The translations under genes and the position numbers were made by a program. The notes beneath the pieces are model-generated. The model saw nothing but the letters and a program-made list of their open reading frames with translations, did no database searches and was not told where the DNA came from. A stretch of 64,000 bases of DNA from Pseudoalteromonas luteoviolacea (GTDB taxonomy: Bacteria > Pseudomonadota > Gammaproteobacteria > Enterobacterales > Alteromonadaceae), in contig NZ_CP015411.1 in assembly GCF_001750165.1 (NCBI RefSeq), positions 1,764,001 through 1,828,000 on the forward strand, read 5' to 3'. Shown piece by piece: positions 14,433-22,905 of this stretch (position 1 is its first letter; every line of letters begins with the position of its first letter).

Positions 14433-15705
14433 CGGGAATACATGTGACACCCAATCAAACTTGGGATTAGTCTAGGAAGTCGTCTATGCTTTAATGAATG
14501 TTAAAGTATGGATGGCTTTTTTTATGGCAATAGCAAGGAAGAGACAAGTTAGCTTGGTTGATACCAAGTACTATCATTGCATATCACGCTGCGTAAGACG
14601 CGCATTTTTATGTGGAGAAGATAAGGTAACAGGTAAGTCGTTTGAGCATCGAAGAGAGTGGGTTGAAGAGAAGTTATTGCAGCTAGCTAAGGTATTTTGT
14701 ATTGATGTATGTGCTTATGCGGTGATGAATAACCATACCCATATTGTTTTGTATGTTGATGATAAAAAAGCAAAACGTCTAAATGATAAAGCTATTTTGA
14801 TTCGTTGGCATAAACAATTTAAAGGGACTTGGCTGACTCATAAGTTTGTCAGTGGAGAGTCACTGACCAATTCAGAGCGTTGTTTGTTGTCAGAGTTGGT
14901 AGACGAATACAGAAAACGCCTAGCGGATATCAGCTGGTTTATGCGAACGCTTAACGAAGATATAGCACGTAAAGCCAATAAGGAGGATGGTTGCACAGGC
15001 CGTTTTTGGGAAGGGCGGTTTAAATCACAAGCCTTGTTAGATGAAGCCGCTTTAGCAGCATGTTTAGCGTATGTGGATTTGAATCCTGTTAGAGCCAAAA
15101 TGGCTAAGACCCCAGAAGAGTCAGACCATACCAGCATTAAAAAACGTATTGAAACAGCAAAAGTGGGTAAACAACCCAAGTCTTTACTGCGTTTTGCAGG
15201 TAACCCAAGGAAACACATGGCAAAAGGCTTACCATTTGAATTCAAGTATTATGTTGAGCTGGTTGATTTAACAGGTCGATGTATTCGTGAAGACAAACGC
15301 GGATTTATTACAGATTCTCAACCAATCTTAGCAAGGCTGAATATCCAACCAGAGAATTGGTTAAAGCTTACTACCCAGTTTACGAGCGTGTTTAAAGGGT
15401 CAGTGGGCAGGCCAGATGCAAAGCAAAAATACTGTGAACACCTAAAGTTAAAGCGACGAGGCAATTTAACGCAGTGTAGTGAATTACTCGCTTAGTCTTT
15501 AATATACATTAACACCCCAATTTCAACGTAGCTTGTAAAAGCTATGCGCTTAGTCATGTCTAAAATCCCTGCAAAAATAACAACCTCAAAGTAAAGCACC
15601 TCTATAGCTTAAGTGAATTAAACACTTTTGAGTGGTTTGTTTATGTTTTGAGATTCACAGTGGGGAGTTGTGGTATAAATAGAGATGGGTGTCATGTTTA
15701 ATTTT
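14433..15705 (+). mobile_element. Full-length Y1 element with diverged left end
   Basis: The left terminus reads AATACATGTGACACCCAATC, diverged from the consensus, while the right terminus (15684-15705) is canonical. Transposase intact. The 3' region is of the GCACC/GAGATTC type although the 5' half is of the CTGCATATCACGCTG type, so the copy is a mosaic relative to others here. It directly precedes the Tae4-like tip. Confidence 0.85.
14524..15495 (+). CDS. REP-associated tyrosine (Y1/HUH) transposase
   Basis: 323 residues from the inner ATG. An in-frame ATG ten codons upstream (14494) lies in the loop of the left-end hairpin, and its frame is not kept in copies with a shorter T-run. The HUH motif H71-T-H73 and catalytic Y183 in AACLAYVDLNPVRA are present, with the RAYT hallmark FWEGRFKSQ at 161-169. 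Proteins of this family nick and rejoin single-stranded DNA at hairpin-marked ends. One substitution near the HUH motif (MNNHTH instead of MSNHTH) distinguishes this copy. Appears functional. Confidence 0.9.
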   Translation: MAIARKRQVSLVDTKYYHCISRCVRRAFLCGEDKVTGKSFEHRREWVEEKLLQLAKVFCIDVCAYAVMNNHTHIVLYVDDKKAKRLNDKAILIRWHKQFKGTWLTHKFVSGESLTNSERCLLSELVDEYRKRLADISWFMRTLNEDIARKANKEDGCTGRFWEGRFKSQALLDEAALAACLAYVDLNPVRAKMAKTPEESDHTSIKKRIETAKVGKQPKSLLRFAGNPRKHMAKGLPFEFKYYVELVDLTGRCIREDKRGFITDSQPILARLNIQPENWLKLTTQFTSVFKGSVGRPDAKQKYCEHLKLKRRGNLTQCSELLA

Positions 15706-16153
15706 ACACAAAAAACTCAGTAATGCTTATCAGTCTCGTTGGGATATGATGGAAGGCAAGAAATTCCAAAAATGGGCTGAAAACGCAATACTCAGCAGCA
15801 GCGGGGGCTCTTGTGCGGCAAGAGTAAGTAATGCATTTAACCGAGCTGGCTATAACGATATGCTTAATGCTTTTAAGAACACCGACTTTGTTACTACTGG
15901 TGACGGGCAAGGGAACAGGTATATTTTGGGAGCTCAAAATTTAGCACTTTATCTGGGAGTTTATGATAACGCCAATTTGGTTACTAATTTTACATCTATA
16001 AAAGGCAAGCAAGGTATAATATTCTTTAGAGACCCTTCACCAGGTGGCTACAATCATATAGATTTATTTGACGGTTCTAAGCTGGTAGGTAATGGTGTTA
16101 TACCGTCTAAAGCATTTAAATCTTCCATTTATTTTTCGGAGTTAAAGGATTGA
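15689..16153 (+). CDS. Orphan toxin tip, Tae4-like amidase
   Basis: 154 residues from a GTG in the Y1 right terminus (MSCLIL is element-encoded), running directly into toxin sequence with no Rhs core. C42 in GSCAARVSNAFNRAGY and H123 in GGYNHIDLFDG match the Cys-His dyad and motifs of Tae4-type (NlpC/P60-like) peptidoglycan amidases known as T6SS effectors. Length fits a complete catalytic domain. The following gene overlaps by 4 bases and encodes an exported protein, matching the periplasmic Tae4/Tai4 pattern. Whether the ORF is expressed from the element start is unknown. Confidence 0.75.
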   Translation: MSCLILHKKLSNAYQSRWDMMEGKKFQKWAENAILSSSGGSCAARVSNAFNRAGYNDMLNAFKNTDFVTTGDGQGNRYILGAQNLALYLGVYDNANLVTNFTSIKGKQGIIFFRDPSPGGYNHIDLFDGSKLVGNGVIPSKAFKSSIYFSELKD

Positions 16154-16821
16154 AATTATTAACTATTAGTTTTGCTTTTATGGTTTTTAACGCTTTTTCT
16201 TCTCAAGGAATAGAAAGAGTTGTTGAAGTTGGCTACCTTTACAAGAATAATTTTGGCTGGCATGAATACTACTCCAATGATTCTTCAGAATGTAAGGCTC
16301 TTATTCGGTACAGGGATAGTGACTCTCATTTTGACTTGATTTCAGGAGTTGATTGCAAGCAAAGTGAAATTAATCAACCAGACTTACAACGAGTGATTGA
16401 GTCAGCATCTTCTCTGCTATCAGAGAAGGATATACTCAATGAGATTCTTAAAAAAAGACGGTTTACAATAAACTTTGTGTGGAGAGTTTCTAACTGGCCG
16501 TTAATTAATTTTGCCAATGATAGTGATTGGTGGCCATATAACTTTAGGGATGAAGTAAAGGAACATGACTATAGAAGGATTTTTGAAAAAGCTATACTAG
16601 ATGAATCAGTTTATGGCTTTTTGACAAAAATACTGAAGTCAAATGGGTGTAGCTTTAATCTTTCTAAATATTATGCAGACCCTATGAACTATGATCAAAT
16701 GATGATAGAAAAAAAACTGCTGTTGGAATTGGGGTATTACAGTAAAATGGACTTTAAGAAATATATCTATCCTTATATAGAGGGGCCGATTTTATTCGAC
16801 CTTGAATGTAAAAAAGAATAG
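16150..16821 (+). CDS. Exported candidate immunity protein for the Tae4-like tip
   Basis: 223 residues from a TTG that overlaps the toxin stop codon (ATTGA), with AAAGGA just upstream. The signal peptide covers about residues 1-19. The mature protein has several cysteines and a tryptophan-rich middle. It is longer than typical Tai4 and I see no Tai4 signature, so the family is unknown; the role is inferred from translational coupling and export. Confidence 0.6.
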   Translation: MKLLTISFAFMVFNAFSSQGIERVVEVGYLYKNNFGWHEYYSNDSSECKALIRYRDSDSHFDLISGVDCKQSEINQPDLQRVIESASSLLSEKDILNEILKKRRFTINFVWRVSNWPLINFANDSDWWPYNFRDEVKEHDYRRIFEKAILDESVYGFLTKILKSNGCSFNLSKYYADPMNYDQMMIEKKLLLELGYYSKMDFKKYIYPYIEGPILFDLECKKE

Positions 16822-16824
16822 ACA

Positions 16825-16906
16825 TGACATATATGGACACTCCATCTATGTGAAGTTAAGCAAATCTATCGGGGCAGTTATTACTGCCTCGTTGTCGTTA
16901 TAGGAT
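16825..16906 (+). repeat. Palindrome-hairpin repeat matching the IS110 end
   Basis: TGACATATATGG...TGTGAAG palindrome (one arm mutated) followed by the GGCAGT/ACTGCC hairpin and TCGTTGTCGTTAT. It matches the outer ~80 bp of the IS110 element at 9422-9500 without any transposase, so it is a relic or a free-standing repeat of that family. Confidence 0.7.
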
Positions 16907-16935
16907 AAAATAAACGTGACACCCATCTTAAATTC

Positions 16936-17030
16936 TCTACATGGGTGTTCGATAACACGAAAAAGCATCGTTTAGCCTATGAATATACGAGTGATTGGTC
17001 AAAAAGTTATATTTACGATGAGTTTGGGCG
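16936..17030 (+). pseudogene. 95-bp Rhs core fragment between Y1 left ends
   Basis: Matches 6312-6406 of the 6317 Rhs gene almost exactly (ATGGGTGTTCGATAACACG onward). It is preceded by a left-terminus fragment (16911-16930) and followed by degenerate ends (ATAAACATGAG) and a full Y1 element. It is debris of an Rhs cassette otherwise lost. Confidence 0.85.
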
Positions 17031-17063
17031 TAATGAATAAACATGAGAATAAACATTAAACAT

Positions 17064-18333
17064 AAATAAACATGACACCCATCTTAATTTGGGGATAGTG
17101 TAAGAAGCCGTCTATGCTTTAATGATTGTTAAAGTATGGATGGCTTTTTTTATGGCAATTGCAAGGAAGAGACAGGTTAGCTTGGTGGATACCAAGTATT
17201 ATCACTGTATATCACGATGTGTAAGACGGGCATTTTTATGCGGAGAAGATAAAGCAACGGGTAAGTCATTCGAGCATCGAAGAGAGTGGGTTGAAGAGAA
17301 GTTATTACAACTAGCCAAGGTGTTCTGTATTGATGTATGTGCTTATGCGGTGATGAGTAACCATACGCATATTGTTTTGTATGTAGATGATAAAAAAGCA
17401 AAACGGCTAAGCGATAAAGCCATTCTTATTCGCTGGCATAAACAGTTTAAAGGGACTTGGCTGACACATAAGTTTGTCAGTGGCGAGTCACTGAGCAATT
17501 CAGAGCGTTGTTTGTTGTCAGAGTTGGTAGACGAATACAGAAAACGCCTAGCGGATATCAGCTGGTTTATGCGAACGCTTAACGAAGATATAGCACGTAA
17601 AGCCAATAAGGAGGATGGTTGCACAGGCCGTTTTTGGGAAGGGCGGTTTAAATCACAAGCCTTGTTAGATGAAGCCGCTTTAGCAGCATGTTTAGCGTAT
17701 GTGGATTTGAATCCTGTTAGAGCCAAAATGGCTAAGACCCCAGAAGAGTCAGACCATACCAGCATTAAAAAACGTATTGAAACAGCAAAAGTGGGTAAAC
17801 AACCCAAGTCTTTACTGCGTTTTGCAGGTAACCCAAGGAAACACATGGCAAAAGGCTTACCATTTGAATTCAAGTATTATGTTGAGCTGGTTGATTTAAC
17901 AGGTCGATGTATTCGTGAAGACAAACGCGGATTTATTACAGATTCTCAACCAATCTTAGCAAGGCTGAATATCCAACCAGAGAATTGGTTAAAGCTTACT
18001 ACCCAGTTTACGAGCGTGTTTAAAGGGTCAGTGGGCAGGCCAGATGCAAAGCAAAAATACTGTGAACACCTAAAGTTAAAGCGACGAGGCAATTTAACGC
18101 AGTGTAGTGAATTACTCGCTTAGTCTTTAATATACATTAACACCCCAATTTCAACGTAGCTTGTAAAAGCTATGCGCTTAGTCATGTCTAAAATCCCTGC
18201 AAAAATAACAACCTCAAAGTAAAGCACCTCTATAGCTTAAGTGAATTAAACACTTTTGAGTGGTTTGTTTATGTTTTGAGATTCACAGTGGGGAGTTGTG
18301 GTATAAATAGAGATGGGTGTCATGTTTAATTTT
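17064..18333 (+). mobile_element. Intact Y1 (RAYT-like) element, reference copy
   Basis: 1270 bp with 18-bp inverted termini TAAACATGACACCCATCT (left) and AGATGGGTGTCATGTTTA (right). The left end holds a long imperfect hairpin (17105-17146, arms of 18, loop TGATTG, G-T mismatches). The right end holds TAGCTT-GTAA-AAGCTA (18157-18172) and a second AAGTG/CACTT structure. Hairpins at both ends fit Y1/HUH transposition; inverted termini are unusual for IS200/IS605 but resemble RAYT genes flanked by inverted REPs. Confidence 0.9.
17152..18123 (+). CDS. REP-associated tyrosine (Y1/HUH) transposase
   Basis: 323 residues, inner ATG chosen as explained for 14524-15495. HUH H71-T-H73, catalytic Y183, FWEGRFKSQ. 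The 5' end belongs to the subtype with TATTATCACTGTATATCACGATG, shared with the fragments at 1577 and 23593. Intact and presumably functional. Confidence 0.9.
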   Translation: MAIARKRQVSLVDTKYYHCISRCVRRAFLCGEDKATGKSFEHRREWVEEKLLQLAKVFCIDVCAYAVMSNHTHIVLYVDDKKAKRLSDKAILIRWHKQFKGTWLTHKFVSGESLSNSERCLLSELVDEYRKRLADISWFMRTLNEDIARKANKEDGCTGRFWEGRFKSQALLDEAALAACLAYVDLNPVRAKMAKTPEESDHTSIKKRIETAKVGKQPKSLLRFAGNPRKHMAKGLPFEFKYYVELVDLTGRCIREDKRGFITDSQPILARLNIQPENWLKLTTQFTSVFKGSVGRPDAKQKYCEHLKLKRRGNLTQCSELLA

Positions 18334-18396
18334 TAATTTGATGGATTGGGTGTTGGGAGTTGTGGTATAAATAGAGATGGGTGTCATGTTTAATTT
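18334..18396 (+). repeat. Second, tandem Y1 right terminus
   Basis: About 60 bp (GGGAGTTGTGGTATAAATAG through GTCATGTTTAATTTT) repeat the end of the preceding element immediately beside it. This is a right-end remnant like those at 26243-27893. Confidence 0.85.
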
Positions 18397-18410
18397 TTAA
18401 TTTTTTCAAT

Positions 18411-18606
18411 TTAGGGTGTGTAGGCTCGCAGCTCATTAGGGGCGCTGAATAACAGTTAAGCCCGGATATATGTCAGAGCAACGCTTTATTGCAAGTGGTT
18501 AATCATCGAAATGCGGCTAGTAGGGAATAAAATAACGATAACGAGGCAGTAAAAACTGCCCCGATAGATTTGCTTAACTTGACATAAATGGAGTGTCCAT
18601 ATATGT
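18411..18606 (-). repeat. Inverted relic of the IS110 non-coding end
   Basis: Reverse complement of about 9422-9620: palindrome, GGCAGT/ACTGCC hairpin and ~110 bp more, ending at CAATTTAGGGTGTGTAGG. No transposase. It could be a truncated insertion or a non-autonomous derivative that still carries part of the putative bridge-RNA region. Confidence 0.75.
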
Positions 18607-18687
18607 CATCTTAACTATTAACTATCACCTTAACTATCGGTGGCTCGATAGGTTATTTGAATGACTGTCCAAGATAATACTTGTGAT

Positions 18688-18933
18688 TTAGGGGATAAAA
18701 TATAAAATCGCACCAAGTGCTATAGGCAACAAACAGGTCACAATGAACGTTTTCTTTAACTTCCATTCCTTGTAAATAAGTTCATAACCTAGACCATATC
18801 CAACCACTAATGAAACCGTCATAAATTTCAAAGTGTCATAACCATCAAACCCAATATTTTTACTAAATCCAACCCCTACCATTCCGATTAATACAGCAAA
18901 TGTAGAAACTATTATAACGATTACTTTAATCAT
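18688..18933 (-). CDS. Small membrane protein, candidate immunity
   Basis: 81 residues with about three hydrophobic segments (1-22, 33-50, 60-80). Its ATG overlaps the stop of the upstream toxin-tip gene as ATGA. Membrane location suits protection against a membrane-acting toxin. Family not recognised. Confidence 0.6.
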   Translation of the reverse strand: MIKVIVIIVSTFAVLIGMVGVGFSKNIGFDGYDTLKFMTVSLVVGYGLGYELIYKEWKLKKTFIVTCLLPIALGAILYFIP

Positions 18934-19748
18934 CGAAGATCCTTCTGAATTGATTTCACACTATCATTAATAATAATTGAAGACTGCCCTATCGAAAGAG
19001 TATTAGCTAGAGCTGACGCCGGCTTTCCTATTTTATGTTGTAGGGTATAAGGAACCGTTGTATTTTTTGAAGTCCCATACTTTCCTGTTTGAGGAATATG
19101 TTTGATTATCGTATTTGCTACAGCTCGGCCACTTGCAAAATCAATTGATAAATCAACAACGTTAGCCATAGCCTGAACCTCCTTACTTGAGCTACTTGTG
19201 ATTAAGGACGCTAGAGAGCTTGGTTCATAATTTTTTCCTCCTGACCACGCTTCCCTAATGTTAGCTATATTTAGTGCAGCCCCAGCGGCAGATTTTGCAA
19301 ATAATGCTCCTCCTAACCATTTAGTCGCAGTCGTTGGTTCTGGTAGCGCAAGCATCAAACCTCCAGCAACACTACCAATACCATTCAATCCGAGATACAG
19401 TGATTCTTTAAGAAGCTGTTCTCTCCCTGTTTTATCTATACTCGACCATTGGTCAGCTGCTTCTCCAATAGATTCATATAAAGAGCTCTTGATTTTTGAG
19501 AGAGAATCAACAATACCGGTATCATTGACACTACCTTGATTGATACCACTACTAGCAGCGATGCTATCCTGAGACCCTAAATTAAAGGTCACAGTTCCAT
19601 TAATTAAGTCAATATTTTGAACTACTCCACTTGCACCACTTCGCTTAATTGAATCCACCTTGATAAGTGAATCACCACCTTGATCCAAATAGACGTTTCC
19701 ATCGCTCATTTTAACAAGCTTATCACCATCCCCCACATCATAACTCAT
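18930..19748 (-). CDS. Orphan C-terminal tip of the SpvB-RHS protein
   Basis: 272 residues from the MSYDVGDG methionine; homologous coding continues upstream to about 19815 (SACQSKGTRAKSEPTPGCANA). That upstream part is nucleotide-identical over ~59 bp (19750-19808) to 29040-29098 in the 2309-residue gene. Residues 1-75 align with that gene's post-core linker (IKVD..KRSGA.GVVQNIDL), then the tips diverge. This tip is glycine/alanine-rich with hydrophobic stretches (GIGSVAGGLMLALP, WLGGALFAKSAAGAAL), which I read as a possible pore-forming domain. The coupled membrane protein downstream is the likely immunity. It lacks a core and is a displaced alternative C-terminus. Confidence 0.7.
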   Translation of the reverse strand: MSYDVGDGDKLVKMSDGNVYLDQGGDSLIKVDSIKRSGASGVVQNIDLINGTVTFNLGSQDSIAASSGINQGSVNDTGIVDSLSKIKSSLYESIGEAADQWSSIDKTGREQLLKESLYLGLNGIGSVAGGLMLALPEPTTATKWLGGALFAKSAAGAALNIANIREAWSGGKNYEPSSLASLITSSSSKEVQAMANVVDLSIDFASGRAVANTIIKHIPQTGKYGTSKNTTVPYTLQHKIGKPASALANTLSIGQSSIIINDSVKSIQKDLR

Positions 19749-19812
19749 TGCGTTTGCACAACCTGGCGTAGGCTCTGACTTAGCCCTTGTCCCTTTAGAC
19801 TGACACGCCGAT

Positions 19813-19971
19813 TAAATATAGGTGACACCCATTCTAATTTGAAGAAATAAAAAACACCCAATCCAAAGCCCCTGCACACTTGCTGGGGCTTTTTCATGTT
19901 TGGTCACGTTTCGCCGTTTTTTTGGTCACGCCTTTTTGACCTGTGTGGTCGCGTCTATCGACTTTCTGGTC
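19813..19971 (+). repeat. Cassette tail with four GGTC sites, cut by Y1 left end
   Basis: A GGTGACACCCATTC block, a terminator stem (GCCCCTGC / GCTGGGGC, one mismatch, 19868-19895) and GGTC at 19902, 19924, 19947 and 19968 (22, 23 and 21 bp). The Y1 left end begins right after the fourth site. Oddly, this plus-strand tail sits against the 5' edge of a minus-strand orphan tip, so its own cassette has been lost. Confidence 0.8.
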
Positions 19972-19973
19972 CA

Positions 19974-21244
19974 TAAATAAACATGACACCCATCTTAATT
20001 TGGGGATAGTGTAAGAAGCCGTCTATGCTTTAATGATTGTTAAAGTATGGATGGCTTTTTTTATGGCAATTGCAAGGAAGAGACAAGTTAGCTTGGTGGA
20101 TACCAAGTACTATCACTGCATATCACGCTGCGTAAGACGTGCGTTTTTATGTGGAGAAGATAAGGTAACAGGTAAGTCGTTTGAGCATCGAAGAGAGTGG
20201 GTTGAAGAGAAGTTATTGCAGCTAGCTAAGGTATTTTGTATTGATGTATGTGCTTATGCGGTGATGAGTAACCATACGCATATTGTTTTGTATGTAGATG
20301 ATAAAAAAGCAAAACGTCTAAATGATAAAGCTATTTTGATTCGTTGGCATAAACAATTTAAAGGGACTTGGCTGACACATAAGTTTGTCAGTGGCGAGTC
20401 ACTGAGCAATTCAGAGCGTTGTTTGTTGTCAGAGTTGATAGATGAATACAGAAAACGCCTAGCTGATATCAGTTGGTTTATGCGAACGCTCAACGAAGAT
20501 ATTGCGCGTAAAGCTAACAAAGAAGACGGTTGCACAGGCCGTTTTTGGGAAGGGCGCTTTAAATCACAAGCCTTGTTAGATGAAGCCGCTTTAGCAGCAT
20601 GTTTAGCGTATGTGGATTTGAATCCTGTTAGAGCCAAAATGGCTAAGACCCCAGAAGAGTCAGACCATACCAGCATTAAAAAACGTATTGAAACAGCAAA
20701 AGTGGGTAAACAACCCAAGTCTTTACTGCGTTTTGCAGGTAACCCAAGGAAACACATGGCAAAAGGCTTACCATTTGAATTCAAGTATTATGTTGAGCTG
20801 GTTGATTTAACAGGTCGATGTATTCGTGAAGACAAACGCGGATTTATTACAGATTCTCAACCAATCTTAGCAAGGCTGAATATCCAACCAGAGAATTGGT
20901 TAAAGCTTACTACCCAGTTTACGAGCGTGTTTAAAGGGTCAGTGGGCAGGCCAGATGCAAAGCAAAAATACTGTGAACACCTAAAGTTAAAGCGACGAGG
21001 CAATTTAACGCAGTGTAGTGAATTACTCGCTTAGTCTTTAATATACATTAACACCCCAATTTCAACGTAGCTTGTAAAAGCTATGCGCTTAGTCATGTCT
21101 AAAATCCCTGCAAAAATAACAACCTCAAAGTAAAGTACCTCTATAGCTTAAGTGAATTAAACACTTTTGAGTGGTTTGTTTATGTTTTGAAATTCACAGT
21201 GGGGAGTTGTGGTATAAATAGAGATGGGTGTCATGTTTAATTTT
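19974..21244 (+). mobile_element. Intact Y1 element
   Basis: Full copy with both canonical termini and hairpins. 5' half of the CTGCATATCACGCTG type; 3' end of the GTACC/GAAATTC type, a different combination from the 14433 copy. It is followed by a short sequence beginning ACACAAAAGATC with no long ORF. Confidence 0.9.
20063..21034 (+). CDS. REP-associated tyrosine (Y1/HUH) transposase
   Basis: 323 residues with HUH H71-T-H73 and Y183, intact. Synonymous differences in the middle (near 20438-20530, GATAGATGAATAC, AAGAAGACGG) are not shared with the 17152 copy although the flanks are identical, another trace of conversion between copies. Confidence 0.9.
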   Translation: MAIARKRQVSLVDTKYYHCISRCVRRAFLCGEDKVTGKSFEHRREWVEEKLLQLAKVFCIDVCAYAVMSNHTHIVLYVDDKKAKRLNDKAILIRWHKQFKGTWLTHKFVSGESLSNSERCLLSELIDEYRKRLADISWFMRTLNEDIARKANKEDGCTGRFWEGRFKSQALLDEAALAACLAYVDLNPVRAKMAKTPEESDHTSIKKRIETAKVGKQPKSLLRFAGNPRKHMAKGLPFEFKYYVELVDLTGRCIREDKRGFITDSQPILARLNIQPENWLKLTTQFTSVFKGSVGRPDAKQKYCEHLKLKRRGNLTQCSELLA

Positions 21245-21436
21245 ACACAAAAGATCAGAAGTTCAATTATTTAGGAAACAAGACCCTTTTCAGTTGGATT
21301 CAGGCTCACTGAAATGCGACTGATATTTAGCAAGATAAAAGTAAAAAAGTAAAAAAGTAGTAATAACTACCCAATCGAACTTTCTTAATTTGGGGTAAAG
21401 GAGTGACATATTTATCACATTTGCTTTACCCTCAGA

Positions 21437-21979
21437 TTAATACTCTATCCTTGAAAGAATATCTAAAACCCCCTTTTCATCAAACTCACCTGTTATTTGA
21501 TAAATCATATCACTATCTATTTTATTTAGATAAACCCTGTCATACTCAACATTACTCCCTGTGATAGTAAAAGCGAATAAATTGCCTTTTTTATAAACTT
21601 TCATCTTATTTGATTTATCTATATCAAACGCTTTTTTTATTAGCCCCAAATTATCAGTTTTTAATGTGCCTTCATACAAGCTCAAAAAAAACTCATGCAC
21701 AGTCAGGTTAAATTTCTTATGGAGATTTGAGATTGAAATATCTGGAGGGTTAAGACCAATCGTTAATTCCTCACCATTATTGAGTATGGTTACCGTTTTT
21801 TCAGTCAACCCAAGAAAGCTTATTCTTTCTAAGTTGCTTGTCAGTGGGCAAAAAGATACATCAACAATATTTAACTGTAAGGTACCTGTTGAGCACTTTA
21901 ATTTTGGGAATTGCAATATAGCACTTGCAAGTGCATTGCTAGATATAATCAATAATAAAAAAGAAATTATTATGTTCAT
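21437..21979 (-). CDS. Exported protein, candidate immunity
   Basis: 180 residues from the ATG at 21979 (MNIIISFLLLIISSNALASA), a good signal peptide. An upstream start would place eight residues before it and overlap the preceding gene. It starts one base after the stop of the 105-residue gene upstream. The mature domain has one cysteine pair near residues 32-47 and no recognised family. Arrangement suggests toxin-immunity, but which gene is the toxin is uncertain. Confidence 0.5.
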   Translation of the reverse strand: MNIIISFLLLIISSNALASAILQFPKLKCSTGTLQLNIVDVSFCPLTSNLERISFLGLTEKTVTILNNGEELTIGLNPPDISISNLHKKFNLTVHEFFLSLYEGTLKTDNLGLIKKAFDIDKSNKMKVYKKGNLFAFTITGSNVEYDRVYLNKIDSDMIYQITGEFDEKGVLDILSRIEY

Positions 21980-21980
21980 T

Positions 21981-22298
21981 TTATATGCCTGATGCTGCAA
22001 TCTGTAGTTTAGTCCTATAGTTACGAACTACCTCTTTAGCACACGTTAATGATTGCTTTGATTCTATCTGCCTTAAAACACTTTGAGAAAAGTTTTTTAC
22101 GACCCAAGATATTGTTGCCTTCCCTCCACTGGGCCTTGGAACCCAGTTTAATGCAGTTGTGCATTTCTGAGTTGCAAAGATCATTTCACCAAAGACTTTA
22201 GCTACACGATCATTGACATCGCCTTTGAACGTAAGATTTAGCCCTGCGCCTTTGTAAAAGGCATTTATAGCGTTTTTTACTGATGTATCGTCTGTCAT
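21981..22298 (-). CDS. Unrecognised 105-residue protein, possible toxin tip
   Basis: ATG at 22298 with AAAAGGAAT eight bases upstream. The protein (MTDDTSVKNAINAFYKGAG...) has a tryptophan-containing mid-segment NWVPRPSGGKATISW. The same frame is open upstream to 22718 and encodes a plausible sequence with a membrane segment (LLFWIGIYVLFICGF), so this may be the end of a longer broken gene cut by the repeat at 22667-22745. The strong ribosome-binding site favours a separate gene. Confidence 0.45.
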   Translation of the reverse strand: MTDDTSVKNAINAFYKGAGLNLTFKGDVNDRVAKVFGEMIFATQKCTTALNWVPRPSGGKATISWVVKNFSQSVLRQIESKQSLTCAKEVVRNYRTKLQIAASGI

Positions 22299-22664
22299 AT
22301 TAAAATTCCTTTTCAACTTAAGTAGGATATAAAATTCTTTAAATCCACATATAAATAATACATATATTCCAATCCAAAACAACAATTGACACCAAGGTGG
22401 TCTTGAATCTTCTTCATTTTCCCCCAACCAAATGTGAACGGTCTCATCGTTAACAGACAATTCAATGGAGTACATATAATCATGATTAATAGGAATACTT
22501 GGATTGAAGCCATACTTTTTGAACTCAGCTTCTATGAACAATTCAAAAACTTTGTTTGAGCATGCTAAATTTATCGACGAAGGACGGAAAAAACGTAAAA
22601 ATGAAAACGTAAAAATGGACAGGCACATTTTTAAAAGCGAAGCAAATTTCGAGATATCATAAAA
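22299..22664 (-). pseudogene. Remnant membrane-protein coding sequence, 5' end lost
   Basis: In frame with, and upstream of, the 21981-22298 gene. It encodes roughly 110 residues with acidic and aromatic content (SIELSVNDETVHIWLGENEE) and one membrane segment. Its 5' end runs into the REPIN-like repeat and has no convincing start. It may be an immunity gene remnant or the front half of the next gene. Confidence 0.35.
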
Positions 22665-22666
22665 AA

Positions 22667-22745
22667 TATAAATGACACCCATTCCAATTTGGGGCGTCCC
22701 TGATAGGTACAGCCTCAATGGTTTATATGAATGGGTGTCATCTCA
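22667..22745. repeat. REPIN/MITE-like repeat M1
   Basis: Inverted ends AAATGACACCCATTC (22670-22684) and GAATGGGTGTCATCT (22729-22743) enclose GGGGCGTCCCTGATAGGTAC. The ends match Y1 element termini. Related copies lie at 36993, 39233, 41893, 43611 and 44144. Confidence 0.8.
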
Positions 22746-22754
22746 AAATTTACT

Positions 22755-22898
22755 ATGATGTTCAACAAATATGAATGGTTTAAGTATTCATACTTATCTG
22801 GCATGAGACCGGGTAAACCAATTGTACCTGCTTTAATTGTGAGATCTAGAACTGCATCAAAAATTCAGGTGTGTGAAGGGAAGTGTAACTTTAAATAG
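22755..22898 (+). pseudogene. C-terminal stub of a lost toxin
   Basis: A 47-codon frame (MMFNKYEWFKYSYLSG...) starts right after repeat M1 and ends 7 bases before a signal-peptide gene. Position and composition fit the last part of a toxin tip whose remainder was removed by the repeat. The function cannot be read from so short a piece. Confidence 0.4.
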
Positions 22899-22905
22899 GT
22901 TAATT

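Noticed and set aside
14494..14523. Ten-residue N-terminal extension of the transposases
   Set aside because: The upstream ATG lies in the left-end hairpin loop and the frame is lost in copies with six instead of seven T residues.
22313..22513. 66-residue minus-strand ORF overlapping the 22299-22664 remnant in another frame
   Set aside because: The other frame has better coding character and continues into the following gene.
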